DNA from: Planctomycetales bacterium 71-10
Lineage (GTDB): Bacteria > Planctomycetota > Planctomycetia > Isosphaerales > Isosphaeraceae
Length of the DNA stretch: 64,000 bases
Assembly: GCA_001898385.1 (NCBI GenBank)
Contig: MKTT01000086.1
Span: forward strand, 18,434-82,433
Direction of reading: 5' to 3'
Of the stretch, positions 1-7,927 are shown piece after piece (positions within the stretch are counted from its first letter, which is position 1; each line of letters begins with the position of its first letter). The notes under the pieces were generated by a model. That model saw only the letters and a program-made list of their open reading frames with translations, was not told where the DNA came from and searched no databases. The translations under genes and the position numbers were made by a program.

Positions 1-881
1 ATGATCCCGAGGCTCAGCAGTTGGACTGAGCCCATGAAGAGGACGATGACGGCGGTGCTGGCCCAACCCGCGGGGGATTTCCCGTAGGCGAACGCGTCGT
101 GGAAGATCCAGATCAGCAGGGCGGACGCCACGCCCACCGCGGCCATGCCCAGATAGGTCGCCAGTCGCAGGGGCCGGCCGCTGAAGCTGATCAAGCCGTC
201 GATGGCCAGGCCGAGCAGGCGACGGAAGGTGTATTTCGGCGAACCGGCTCCTCGCGGCGGTCGATCGTATTCGAGGCCGATCTGTCGAAATCCTACGAAG
301 GACCTCAGCCCTCGGATGAATCGCATCCGCTCTGGCAGATGGTTGAGGACGGTGACGACCTTGCGATCCATCAGGCAGAAGTCGCCGCTGTCGAGCGGGA
401 TCTCCATGTCGCTGATCGCGTTCAAGAGGCGATAGAACACGAAGTATCCCAGCCGCTTGGGCCAGGCTTCCTCACGCCGGCGTCGTACCGCGTAGACGAC
501 CTCGAATCCCTGACGCCACTTCTCGATCAGGCTCGGGATGAGTTCGGGCGGATCCTGCAAGTCGCCGTCGATGACGACGATGATGTCGCCACGAGCGTGA
601 TCTAGGCCCGCCGACACTGCGGGCTGATGGCCGAAGTTGCGGCTCAGGTGCAGGGCGATGATTCGTGGGTCGCGATTAGACAGGCGGTCGATCAGCATCG
701 GAGTCGCGTCGCGGGCTCCGTCGTCGACCAGGACGATCTCGTAAGGCTGCCCTGTCGCCGAGAGCGTCGTCGTGAGTCGCCCGTATAAATCATCGAGGTT
801 TTCCTCCTCATTGTAGAGGGGGACGACCACGCTGATCAGGGTGGCTGGCCCACGGGGGGAGACCGGTGGCTGATCGATCAT
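1..881 (-). CDS. GT2 family glycosyltransferase, GtrB/DPM1-like (3' end beyond window)
   Basis: Membrane-anchored family 2 glycosyltransferase of the polyprenyl-phosphate hexose synthase type (GtrB/DPM1): it would move a sugar from a nucleotide donor to a lipid carrier at the inner face of the membrane. The 293 visible residues start at ATG 881 and run off the left edge. Seen: the N-terminal strand with PLYNEEEN (residues 21-28), the DDG triad at 53-55 followed by Ala rather than the usual Ser, the DGDLQDPPE motif at 105-113, SGDF near 165-168, and two hydrophobic C-terminal segments (about 240-262 and 276-293). It lies 108 bp downstream of, and codirectional with, the last phage-type gene, so it may be cargo that modifies the host surface; a chromosomal cell-envelope gene is the alternative. 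Confidence 0.85.
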   Translation of the reverse strand, partial: MIDQPPVSPRGPATLISVVVPLYNEEENLDDLYGRLTTTLSATGQPYEIVLVDDGARDATPMLIDRLSNRDPRIIALHLSRNFGHQPAVSAGLDHARGDIIVVIDGDLQDPPELIPSLIEKWRQGFEVVYAVRRRREEAWPKRLGYFVFYRLLNAISDMEIPLDSGDFCLMDRKVVTVLNHLPERMRFIRGLRSFVGFRQIGLEYDRPPRGAGSPKYTFRRLLGLAIDGLISFSGRPLRLATYLGMAAVGVASALLIWIFHDAFAYGKSPAGWASTAVIVLFMGSVQLLSLGI

Positions 882-989
882 TGAACTCGCGCGAGGGAGG
901 GGCTGGCCAAGCCGCCGGTGACGCTGGCCCCCGATGGGCGAAGCCAAGCCTACAGGGGCGTGCCGATTGCGGGCAACCCCAATCGCTCC

Positions 990-1718
990 TCACTGAGTGA
1001 CCGTGAACTTCGTGTAGCCCTGGGCCGACAGCGCCGGGCAGGATGTCGCCGTGTACTGCAGGAACAAGGGATCGCACGACTGCGCGGACGCCGTGAGACC
1101 GATGGGGGACGACCCCGGGCTGGAGCAGACGACGGGCTGGCCCGTGGGGCAGTGGCCGGCCACGAAGTAGGTCGCGGTGAAGGTCGCCGCACCGGAGCGG
1201 CAACTCAGGCGGAAGGAGATCTGATTGATGCACCCGGTCGCCCATTCATCGATGCCGTTGAAGACCATCGGGGCCGAGTGGGTCCCCAACAGGTTGTTCG
1301 TCCACGTCAGGGTCAAGTCCCGGCGGGGCAATTTGCACCCGCCGCAGACGACGGTCGTCGGTCGTGCGCCGAATTCCGATACCCATCGGCCCCCGGATGC
1401 ATAAGCGACTAGGACGTCGCCCGCCTTGGGCGCGAGCGAGCCAATCACGACGACCGGGATCGATCGCGATTCATCGGCCGTCAGACTCGCCCCCGCCCCC
1501 TCGGCTTCGGCCCCATCGATCTTCACCGGGTTCACCAGGAAGACGCGTTCGCCGAGGGTGGGGATCGCGCCGGCGTCGCGGACACGTCCGATGAAACGCG
1601 GCGTCACGGGAGCCGGCGAGGAGTCCAGTTCGGGAGAGCGGATTCGGCCGGTATGAGGCCCGGGGCCCAGGAGTTCGTCCCATCTTAGGCGCAGCGAGCG
1701 GAGCGGGTCGTTCGGCAT
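990..1718 (-). CDS. Cys-rich phage-cluster protein
   Basis: 242-aa protein of unknown function and the last gene of the structural cluster before the glycosyltransferase. The N-terminal half holds a small beta-rich module (roughly residues 50-115, with VFLVNP, KIDG and SGGRW) that matches the one in the next upstream gene (1763-2089). The C-terminal half is rich in cysteine (CGGC, then single Cys residues every 10-25 residues), suggesting disulphides or a bound metal. The TLTWTNN stretch and the alternating pattern suggest an all-beta fold. Its position beside the tail-tip genes suggests a virion-surface or tail-tip protein. That role is inferred from context; I do not recognise the family. 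Confidence 0.65.
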   Translation of the reverse strand: MPNDPLRSLRLRWDELLGPGPHTGRIRSPELDSSPAPVTPRFIGRVRDAGAIPTLGERVFLVNPVKIDGAEAEGAGASLTADESRSIPVVVIGSLAPKAGDVLVAYASGGRWVSEFGARPTTVVCGGCKLPRRDLTLTWTNNLLGTHSAPMVFNGIDEWATGCINQISFRLSCRSGAATFTATYFVAGHCPTGQPVVCSSPGSSPIGLTASAQSCDPLFLQYTATSCPALSAQGYTKFTVTQ

Positions 1719-1762
1719 TGGTCACCCGATCGGTGGGCGTGCGAGATTCGCCGTTCGGCGGA

Positions 1763-2089
1763 TCAACCATCGTAACGGAAGGCCCAACGGCCCCCGCTGG
1801 AATGGATGATCAGCTTCGTCCCGACCGGCGGCGACTTGGAGCCGAGATTAAGCGCCATGATCGTGCGCGATGAGTCCACAGAGAAGGTCGCACTCGCGCC
1901 CTCGGTCTCCGGGCCGTCGATTCGCAAGGGGGTGCAGGCGTAGAAGGCGGAGGCGATCGTGGGGTAGTTCCCGCGCGCCATGGTCTGCACCAACACCGCC
2001 TCCGAGCCATGGAGACCGGCGGACGTCTGCCGTCGGACGGCGGAGGCGGCGTCTTCTTGCCTGCCTCGCATGACGCGGGCATCTGACAT
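1763..2089 (-). CDS. small phage-cluster protein, paralogue of the next gene
   Basis: 108-aa protein of unknown function. An open frame extends further upstream into the neighbouring gene, but ATG 2089 (MSDARVMRG) leaves a short gap after the upstream stop at 2119 and is the likely start. The C-terminal half (LRIDGPETEG, then TIMAL, then SSGGRWAFRYDG) aligns by eye with residues 60-120 of the downstream 242-aa protein, so the pair looks like a duplicated domain, free-standing here and fused to a Cys-rich tail in the neighbour. A tail-tip or virion decoration role is inferred only from position. Confidence 0.6.
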   Translation of the reverse strand: MSDARVMRGRQEDAASAVRRQTSAGLHGSEAVLVQTMARGNYPTIASAFYACTPLRIDGPETEGASATFSVDSSRTIMALNLGSKSPPVGTKLIIHSSGGRWAFRYDG

Positions 2090-2118
2090 GGGGTCAAGGA
2101 CTCCCTTGGCGAAAGGCG

Positions 2119-4239
2119 TTAGAAGCTCCGTTCGACGTCGACGTCCGAGAGCTCGATGACGGTCGCCTGGCGGTCGTCGGAGAACTCCCACGAAACGGCC
2201 GATATGATGGGGTAGGTTGGGGCTTCGCCCTGGGCCTCGCCGACGTTGGTCTGGAGCGCCACGTCGCGGCCGTCGATTCGGGCCACTCGATCACCGACCC
2301 GGTAAGCCGTGACGAGGCCGGGGAGGGTGGCCGATCCTACGGTCGCCGGCAATTCGTGGGCCGCGCGGAGTTGTCGCGCCCAGGCGACCGCTCGCTCGGT
2401 ATCGTCTCTCGCGATCTTCGGCCCGGGGGTGGGATTGTGCAGCGAATGAGCGTAGACCGTCTCCAGGGCGAAGTGGTCGCGGGCGTCGACGCGTCTCCGG
2501 CGGGTGAAGGATGTGGGCGAGGCCGGTCGCGAGTCGACCGATGCCGGGAGCATCAGATCATCTTCGACGACCGTCGTCAGACGGAGCACGAAGCGAGTAT
2601 TCGGGGCCGTCGGGTTCGCCTGGCTGCTTACGCCTCGGAGCGTCCTGCTGGGCTCTTGCGGTTGGTCACCCGTATACTCCCCGATCGCCCAGGTTTCGGG
2701 GTCTTCAGCCACCACATAGATCCCCAACCGATCCTCCAGGAGTTGCCATCCCCCCTCGATCGGCTGCCAGTTCCCCGTCCCGTCCCACAACCCCGGCGCC
2801 GGGCCCGTGTAATCGCGAGACAGCGCGAGTTGGGCCCTGAGCGGGCGGTCTTGCGAGTCGCGACTCACCAGGAAGGCCGACCCGGCCCGCAACCGTCTAA
2901 CGTAGGTAGGATTGCCCTGCTCATCGTCCGGGAACAGGTCCCCAAGGTCGAGCGAGGATTCCGACCAGGATGACGTCGTTGCCGCCCAATGGCCGTCGCC
3001 CGCCTCATCGGCGACGTAGTATCGGTACTTCCGACGGTCTTCCCCGTCGGCTGCGGCGAGGTTGGATCGGAGGAATCGGACTCGCTGGACGGCCGATTCG
3101 TCCCCCGGGGAGGGAGTGAAGCCGGGAGCCAAGACGAATGAGGCCTCGACGCGGCGCTGGGCGGTCTCGACCGTCACGGCGTTCACGATCGAGCGTGAGT
3201 CTCGACGGAGGTGCAGGGAGGCGACGTTGCAACGAGCGGGGTTGAGGCCGGCCCCCGGCTTCGACAGGAGCAAATCGCGCAGGGGGCCTCCGCAATCGGC
3301 GTCTTTACGGTAGATTTCGACCTCGCTGCGCGGCGAGCCGTCCTCGCCTTCGGCCGTCACGAATCTCATCCCGAACCCTGTCAGATCCAACTGATCGGCG
3401 AGGGCTTCGGGCCAGGCCTTGTTCGTCGCGTCGTAGTCGCGGACGACCACGTCCGCGGCCGTGCCCCACCCGATCGGATTCGCGCCGGGCGCCGGTCCCT
3501 TCGATTGGAGCAGCGCGTCCAGGCGGTCGAAGTCGGGGTTCTTGACGAACGCCTGGTCGTTATGCACGGCGAGGATATACCGGACCAGCTTTCCGAGGGT
3601 CCAGTAGGTCCTGGGATCGGGATCGCGATCGAGGTCCGGATCGATGAAAACGGGATAACCAGTCGATGCGTCGGATCGCCCGATGTCGGCACCGTCCGGA
3701 GTGCAGTTCGGCCTCCCGTCGGGGTTGAAGCGGGCGGGAAGTTGGACGAGCACGGCGTCGCCGTCCTGGGGCGAGTCGGCATGACGCTGGAGGCGCCCGC
3801 CGATCGGCTCGTCCCAGCACCGGATCGCGACCCCCGTCGCGAGGAACGAGATCCGCTGGGAGTGCGGATCCAGGTCGATCTGCGGGGCCTGAGCGAATCC
3901 GTCGAAAAGGATCCGAGATTCGCCATGGTGACCGATCGCCAGGACGACGAGCCGGTCGTCGTTCCTGACGACGTACGGACCCGCGGCACCCTGAGGCCAC
4001 AGTCGGCCGAAGTCGACCGGGGCGGGATCGGAGGGGGCCGCGTCGTCAAGGATGTAGCGGAACCAGGCCGTCGGTGCCTCGGGTCCTTCCACATAACGGA
4101 TCCGCTCGCAGGTCACGTTCGGGAGCACCGTGTAGGCGGCCCCCCCCGCCCCCCCCGCATCGTAGCGGCAGACGCGGACCGTCGCGGCCGGGCTCGACAA
4201 CGGCACTTCGTACGGGTCGAAATCGAAGCTCGCTGGCAT
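2119..4239 (-). CDS. large tail-tip/baseplate hub-like protein
   Basis: 706-aa protein with no signal peptide or membrane segment. It starts MPASFDFDPYEVPL and is rich in beta-type sequence and short polar loops throughout. Its place after the tape-measure-position gene and among tail proteins, and its size, fit the tail hub or distal tail module of siphovirus-like particles. That is inference; no catalytic motif was recognised. Residues about 60-135 (VDFGRLWP, YVVRNDDRLVVLAI, GESRILFDGF) resemble the fold-defining strands of hub proteins in spacing only. It ends 29 nt before the next gene. Confidence 0.7.
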   Translation of the reverse strand: MPASFDFDPYEVPLSSPAATVRVCRYDAGGAGGAAYTVLPNVTCERIRYVEGPEAPTAWFRYILDDAAPSDPAPVDFGRLWPQGAAGPYVVRNDDRLVVLAIGHHGESRILFDGFAQAPQIDLDPHSQRISFLATGVAIRCWDEPIGGRLQRHADSPQDGDAVLVQLPARFNPDGRPNCTPDGADIGRSDASTGYPVFIDPDLDRDPDPRTYWTLGKLVRYILAVHNDQAFVKNPDFDRLDALLQSKGPAPGANPIGWGTAADVVVRDYDATNKAWPEALADQLDLTGFGMRFVTAEGEDGSPRSEVEIYRKDADCGGPLRDLLLSKPGAGLNPARCNVASLHLRRDSRSIVNAVTVETAQRRVEASFVLAPGFTPSPGDESAVQRVRFLRSNLAAADGEDRRKYRYYVADEAGDGHWAATTSSWSESSLDLGDLFPDDEQGNPTYVRRLRAGSAFLVSRDSQDRPLRAQLALSRDYTGPAPGLWDGTGNWQPIEGGWQLLEDRLGIYVVAEDPETWAIGEYTGDQPQEPSRTLRGVSSQANPTAPNTRFVLRLTTVVEDDLMLPASVDSRPASPTSFTRRRRVDARDHFALETVYAHSLHNPTPGPKIARDDTERAVAWARQLRAAHELPATVGSATLPGLVTAYRVGDRVARIDGRDVALQTNVGEAQGEAPTYPIISAVSWEFSDDRQATVIELSDVDVERSF

Positions 4240-4261
4240 GCCGTACGTCCTCTCGCGTGGG

Positions 4262-5053
4262 TCAGCCGAGCAGGCCCATCGCCTTCAGGTCGTTGATTAA
4301 TGCGTTGAGCAGTTGCGTCGTGTTCTCTGCGAAGGCTCTCAAGTTCTCGTACGACGCCCTGAGGCTGTTGAGATCGGTGACCTGGGCGTAAAGAGCGCCC
4401 GTCTGGCTCGAACTCAGGCCCGCGAATGAGGTCGACGAGATCGCCGGGGAATAGGCGGCCAGGCTTCGAGAGGACGCTGCATATCCCTGGATGTAAGGCC
4501 CCGGTCGGGTGATGGGGGCGGCGTTCCAGAACCCGAGTTTCTGGGCGGTCGAGGTGCCGATCTTGAGCCCCGAAGATGAGCCGGCCGCGAACGAGGCCCC
4601 GTCGTTCATGGCTCCGCCGGCCGCGGTCAAGAAGGGCCTGGAATCGCTGCCGACCGTTCCGCATACGACCCGCACATCCGTCACGCTTTCGACGGCGGAC
4701 GGGCCGGTGGTCACCACGGCCAGCGGGACGTGCGAAGTCTGCGGGAAGCCGGAGGCCGAGGTGGTGAGGTCGCCGGAATCGGTCAAATAGACGTAATGCG
4801 TCGAATTGGCCGACAGATTGACCGGCGTCGAACCCCCGAATTCGCCGACGGTGCCGTCGCGGCGTTGAAAGCGTCCCGCCGCGACCTGGATTCGGAGGGA
4901 GATGCTGGGACGCTCGACCGGAGTGGCGCAGAGGCCCCCGATCGGCGCCAGGTCGTCGAGTGCGTCGGAGTTGGCGTTCAGCGGTACGTTCCACTCGCGC
5001 TCGGCCGGGCCCGGTTTGGCGAGCTTCGCCCGCGGAGTATAGGTCGTCGCCAT
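4262..5053 (-). CDS. phage tail fibre-like protein
   Basis: 263-aa protein. ATG 5053 (MATTYTPRAKLAKPGPAER) is chosen over longer starts because it leaves a 19-nt gap to the upstream gene. The N-terminus (KLAKPGPAEREWNVPLNAN) has the look of fibre adaptor segments found in many phage and prophage tail proteins. The middle is Ser/Thr/Gly-rich with VYLTDSG and VTDVRVVCGTVGSDSRPF; the C-terminus (about 215-260) is a short helical, coiled-coil-like stretch ending in KAMGLLG, suited to trimerisation. A receptor-binding or tail fibre role is inferred from these features and from position. Confidence 0.65.
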   Translation of the reverse strand: MATTYTPRAKLAKPGPAEREWNVPLNANSDALDDLAPIGGLCATPVERPSISLRIQVAAGRFQRRDGTVGEFGGSTPVNLSANSTHYVYLTDSGDLTTSASGFPQTSHVPLAVVTTGPSAVESVTDVRVVCGTVGSDSRPFLTAAGGAMNDGASFAAGSSSGLKIGTSTAQKLGFWNAAPITRPGPYIQGYAASSRSLAAYSPAISSTSFAGLSSSQTGALYAQVTDLNSLRASYENLRAFAENTTQLLNALINDLKAMGLLG

Positions 5054-5072
5054 GGGCTGTTGATTTCCTGTT

Positions 5073-5768
5073 TCAGTTGGGGCTGGGATTCCAGGAGAGC
5101 GTGGCCCGACGCGTCTCCGGGTCGTAGGCGCAACGAAGCCGGGCACCATCGGGGTCGGCCGCCGGGGGGCGAGGTGGGGCGACGACGGTCGTCGTCAGGG
5201 TCGTCTTCGGCCCCTCGTTTCCCGCGGCGTCGAGCGGGATGACGGCGAAGGTCCAGGTCCCGGGCGCGAGCGCCGCACTGATCCAGCGGTAGGTCGACGC
5301 CGCTCGACCGAATCCTCCCTGGCCGAACCCTCCGATCCCGAATCCGTCGATCGGGACGCCGCCCGGATAGGCCTGTATCTCGGCCAGCGGCTCAGTGAAG
5401 TCGACATCCCAGCCGGGTTGTCGTGAGCCGAAGACGCGAAAGCCCTGGACGTCGTCGCCGCCCGCCGGATCCAGGTAGGATCCGCCGAGCCATGTGAGCG
5501 TCACGCGGTCGCCCGAGGTCGGCGGCAATGTCGCCGAGAAGTCGACGGTCGCCTCGCCGGGCCCGACCGTCCCGACATCGATCCGCACCCGGGAATCCGG
5601 CATCGTCAGGGCGACCCAGCGGCTCGTCCCGTACCAGGCCAGGCGACGCCCGACGTAGACCTGGAATGTCGTCCCGGAGGGCGCGGTCGAGGTCCACGAT
5701 AATTGCAGCGTCGCGCCGTCCCACGTCGGCGGTCTCACCTCAACGATCGAGGTCTGGTCGAAAGGCAT
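5073..5768 (-). CDS. phage tail protein with Fn3-like domain
   Basis: 231-aa, mostly beta protein. Residues 20-50 (LQLSWTST, GTTFQVYVGRRLAWYG) and 165-200 (YRWISAALAPGTWTFAVIPLDAAGNEG) carry the strand pattern of fibronectin type III domains. A Gly-rich loop (FGIGGFGQGGFG) lies near residue 145. It sits between a small tail protein and the fibre-like protein, all on one strand with short gaps, so a structural role at the tail tip is likely. Function beyond that cannot be read from the sequence. Confidence 0.65.
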   Translation of the reverse strand: MPFDQTSIVEVRPPTWDGATLQLSWTSTAPSGTTFQVYVGRRLAWYGTSRWVALTMPDSRVRIDVGTVGPGEATVDFSATLPPTSGDRVTLTWLGGSYLDPAGGDDVQGFRVFGSRQPGWDVDFTEPLAEIQAYPGGVPIDGFGIGGFGQGGFGRAASTYRWISAALAPGTWTFAVIPLDAAGNEGPKTTLTTTVVAPPRPPAADPDGARLRCAYDPETRRATLSWNPSPN

Positions 5769-5799
5769 GGAGTGGCGCCCTTATGGGAGACATGGCGGG

Positions 5800-6183
5800 T
5801 CATGTGAGGCCGTGGAACACGGCGCGATAGGGGAGCCCCCAACCGCCGCCGGTGTGGATCGGGCCGCGGGAGTCCGGGACGAATTCGCCCTTGAAGACGA
5901 CGTTCCGCCACACACGGCTCCGGTTGTCGACGAGGATGCGGGCGATCCCATCGGCGTAGTCGTTGAATCTCGCCTCACAGGCGTTGAGCGCCTCGAGCGT
6001 CGGGGCGGTGAGCACACCGCGGATGAAGAAGGATCGGCCTCGGCCGCCGCCATCGAGCACTTGCGTACCGCTGACTCCGAAGAACGCGACGACCTGCTGG
6101 GCCCTCGGCCGAGCGACGTGCTGGAATTGCACGGCCGACCCGAAGATATTCTCGCCGTTGTATGTCACCATGGCATTTCTCAT
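5800..6183 (-). CDS. small tail-cluster protein
   Basis: 127-aa protein of unknown function between the tape-measure-position gene and the tail-tip genes. It has no signal or membrane segment. The sequence reads as a compact alpha/beta domain: an N-terminal beta part (AMVTYNGENIFGSAVQF), a central helix (LEALNACEARFNDYADG) and a C-terminal beta part ending in LPYRAVFHGLT. The place and size fit a distal-tail or tail-tip adaptor, but this is context only. ATG 6183 is used because the preceding gene stops at 6190; an internal ATG at 6171 is possible. Confidence 0.6.
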   Translation of the reverse strand: MRNAMVTYNGENIFGSAVQFQHVARPRAQQVVAFFGVSGTQVLDGGGRGRSFFIRGVLTAPTLEALNACEARFNDYADGIARILVDNRSRVWRNVVFKGEFVPDSRGPIHTGGGWGLPYRAVFHGLT

Positions 6184-6189
6184 GCGGGG

Positions 6190-6984
6190 TCAGCCGTCGA
6201 CCCGGCCGCGGAACGGCCTGGGACGCGAGCCGATCGGGGGCGGGGCGGCGAAACGCTCGACGACCCGTTCCAATCGGTCCGCCACCTGCGACAGACGTCC
6301 TTCGATCCGATCGTAGTCGTTCCCATACTGGGAGCCGCCGCTCGCTCCGTCGGAATCCTCCGCCGCAGCCGTTAGCGTCAGCGGGGCGGCCTGCGATGGA
6401 GTAACCTGTCGAGCCGGGCGAATGGGACCGACCATCGGCCATTGACCGCCCGGGGCGGAAGTGGAACTCGTCGCCGCGGCCTCAGAGCCCCAGTCGCTCT
6501 GGATGAGTGGCGACTTCGATAGAAACTCGCTCTCGATCCGTTCGACGTCTTCGGAGAGGGACATCGCGATGGGCTCTCGCGCCGTCACAAGGAACTTCCC
6601 AAGTTTCCCCGAGACCTCCAGGCTCGAGGAGGGGGATCGATCGATCCGAGGGCCGGGGGTGTCGACGCGGCTCGATGTGAGAGGGGCGAGCCCGGGGCCC
6701 TTCGCTCGCTCCGCGGCCGTGGGGGCGGCGACGATAACCGGCTCGACGAGCGCGGAAGCCAACTCGGGCGTTTGATGGAGCACCGAGGTCCTGGTCTCGT
6801 CACCCTGGGGGAGCGGCCCGATCAAGGCGGCCGTCGGGCGGTCGGGGCTCGCCGAGCCTTCCTCCCCCGCCGGAGCATCGGCTCCGATCGGCGGCGTCGC
6901 CAGGATTTCATCGAGCTTGTCGAGCGGCCACGGGACGCCCGACTCCGAGGTTTCTTGGGAGATCAGGAATTCGTCGAGGTCCAT
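6190..6984 (-). CDS. tape-measure-position protein, short and disordered
   Basis: 264-aa protein directly after the tail assembly chaperones, where siphovirus-like phages encode the tape measure. It is very short for one and lacks transmembrane segments. It is Pro/Ala/Ser-rich and probably disordered over residues 20-200. Only the C-terminus (about 225-250, YDRIEGRLSQVADRLERVV) shows heptad spacing. ATG 6984 (MDLDEFLIS) follows the chaperone stop by 19 nt and has no strong Shine-Dalgarno; upstream in-frame starts would overlap the chaperone gene. It could be a minimal tape measure or an unrelated tail adaptor. Confidence 0.5.
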   Translation of the reverse strand: MDLDEFLISQETSESGVPWPLDKLDEILATPPIGADAPAGEEGSASPDRPTAALIGPLPQGDETRTSVLHQTPELASALVEPVIVAAPTAAERAKGPGLAPLTSSRVDTPGPRIDRSPSSSLEVSGKLGKFLVTAREPIAMSLSEDVERIESEFLSKSPLIQSDWGSEAAATSSTSAPGGQWPMVGPIRPARQVTPSQAAPLTLTAAAEDSDGASGGSQYGNDYDRIEGRLSQVADRLERVVERFAAPPPIGSRPRPFRGRVDG

Positions 6985-7003
6985 GATGGATACTCGCTGT
7001 CGA

Positions 7004-7240
7004 TCAAAAGAGGGCTTCGAGCGCGGCTTCCTGCGCCCTGGTTTCATGTCCGTCCACCCATCGCGAAGGGGGGACGGCACGGCCCAGTGCCACCAGCATT
7101 TCCGAGACGCCGATGGCGTCCTCCCAGGGCAGATCCTGGGCGACCCCGTTCGCGATCAGGGTGCAGCGGAGCCATCGGCTGAAGGTTTTGGGACCCGGCC
7201 CGTCATCGCCCGATTGATCGCCTGCCAACGCTCGCGGCAT
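7004..7240 (-). CDS. tail assembly chaperone T part, made by -1 frameshift
   Basis: Open frame overlapping the 3' end of the upstream chaperone (7156-7569) in the -1 frame. It has an in-frame ATG at 7240, but the likely product is a 188-aa fusion: ribosomes reading the upstream gene slip back one base on C CCA AAA (7192-7186), adding 60 residues that begin TFSRWLRCTLIANGV and end at 7004. Paired G/GT chaperones immediately upstream of the tape measure are a well-known conserved arrangement of long-tailed phages (lambda gpG/gpGT). Independent translation from 7240 is possible but would start inside the G gene. Confidence 0.7.
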   Translation of the reverse strand: MPRALAGDQSGDDGPGPKTFSRWLRCTLIANGVAQDLPWEDAIGVSEMLVALGRAVPPSRWVDGHETRAQEAALEALF

Positions 7241-7569
7241 TCCTGGTCTTCGGCGTCGATGATGAGCAGGTCGCGGAGGTCACGATCCGACAGGTCGTAG
7301 TTCCGGAGCAAAAGGAGGGCGGCCATGCGGAACTGGATGGTCAGGCGGGCCGGCGTATCTTCGAGGTCGCAATCGGATAATTCATCCATCAGCGCCTCGA
7401 ATTCGGCACCGAAGCTGGGGCCCCCCCCCACTGCAATCCGGCCGTCTTCGCCACGGATGGGGAACAGCCGGAGCGTTGGGATCGGGAGCGACCATCTGCC
7501 GCCATCCCCGAGGGTCACCTCCGGCCCCGCTGAGAACCCAGGCCGGCGGAGCGAACGTTCGTCAAGCAT
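7156..7569 (-). CDS. tail assembly chaperone, gpG-like
   Basis: 137-aa protein with start ATG 7569, overlapping the end of the upstream gene by 8 nt. Its position (major tail protein, one small gene, this gene, its -1 partner, tape-measure position) fits a gpG-type tail assembly chaperone, which coats the tape measure during tail assembly. The helical C-terminal half (ALMDELSDCDLED, then RMAALLLLRNYDLSDRDLRDL) is typical of such chaperones. The zero-frame end reads ...MTGRVPK followed by a short tail to the stop at 7156, and codons 127-128 (CCA AAA) lie within a -1 slippery heptamer. Confidence 0.65.
   Translation of the reverse strand: MLDERSLRRPGFSAGPEVTLGDGGRWSLPIPTLRLFPIRGEDGRIAVGGGPSFGAEFEALMDELSDCDLEDTPARLTIQFRMAALLLLRNYDLSDRDLRDLLIIDAEDQECRERWQAINRAMTGRVPKPSADGSAAP
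7186..7192 (-). promoter_or_regulatory. -1 programmed ribosomal frameshift heptamer
   Basis: On the minus strand the seven bases read C CCA AAA, in phase with the gpG-like frame (start 7569), matching the X XXY YYZ rule. Slippage of both tRNAs by -1 keeps pairing (CCA to CCC, AAA to AAA) and enters the frame that ends at 7004. Five nt downstream, AGCC-GAT-GGCT could form a small 4-bp hairpin, which is weak support. Confidence 0.7.
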
Positions 7570-7927
7570 GGGGGGGCTCCTCGGCGAGCGTCCCTCGCTC
7601 GGAACCATCGGGAGACGCTGCCCAGGCGTATCGGGGGCGACCCTCGCGAGGATGACCGATCGGGAAGGAGATCGTGTCGCGTGGGTCCTTCGTGATGAAG
7701 AGGCGGCCTCCCGGTTGGCGTCGGATGTAGGCCCTATCCCCACGCGAGCGGTCGACCCCCAGCAGGGGCTCCGCGAGGCGAAGGATCGAGTCGATCCGGT
7801 CCAACTGCGTGCCGCCGGTCTTCCACGACTCGGGGACGATCAGCGCGTCGAATGGCATGGCTTCCATGGGTGTCGCGGGCTCGTCTTGCCTCTTGGTCGC
7901 CGGAATCTCGGGGCGGGCGGCGATCAA
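7562..7927 (-). CDS. small tail-cluster protein between major tail protein and chaperone
   Basis: 121-aa protein of unknown function. The frame opens at a TTG (7927) that overlaps the major tail protein stop, giving translational coupling; ATG 7867 (MEAMPFDAL) is an alternative start giving 101 aa. The core (FDALIVPESWKTGG, LDRIDSILRLAEPLLG, YIRRQPGGRLFITKDPRD) reads as a small alpha/beta domain. It ends overlapping the next gene by 8 nt. Such genes between the tail tube and chaperone are common in siphovirus-like clusters but have no single function. Confidence 0.55.
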   Translation of the reverse strand: MIAARPEIPATKRQDEPATPMEAMPFDALIVPESWKTGGTQLDRIDSILRLAEPLLGVDRSRGDRAYIRRQPGGRLFITKDPRDTISFPIGHPREGRPRYAWAASPDGSERGTLAEEPPHA

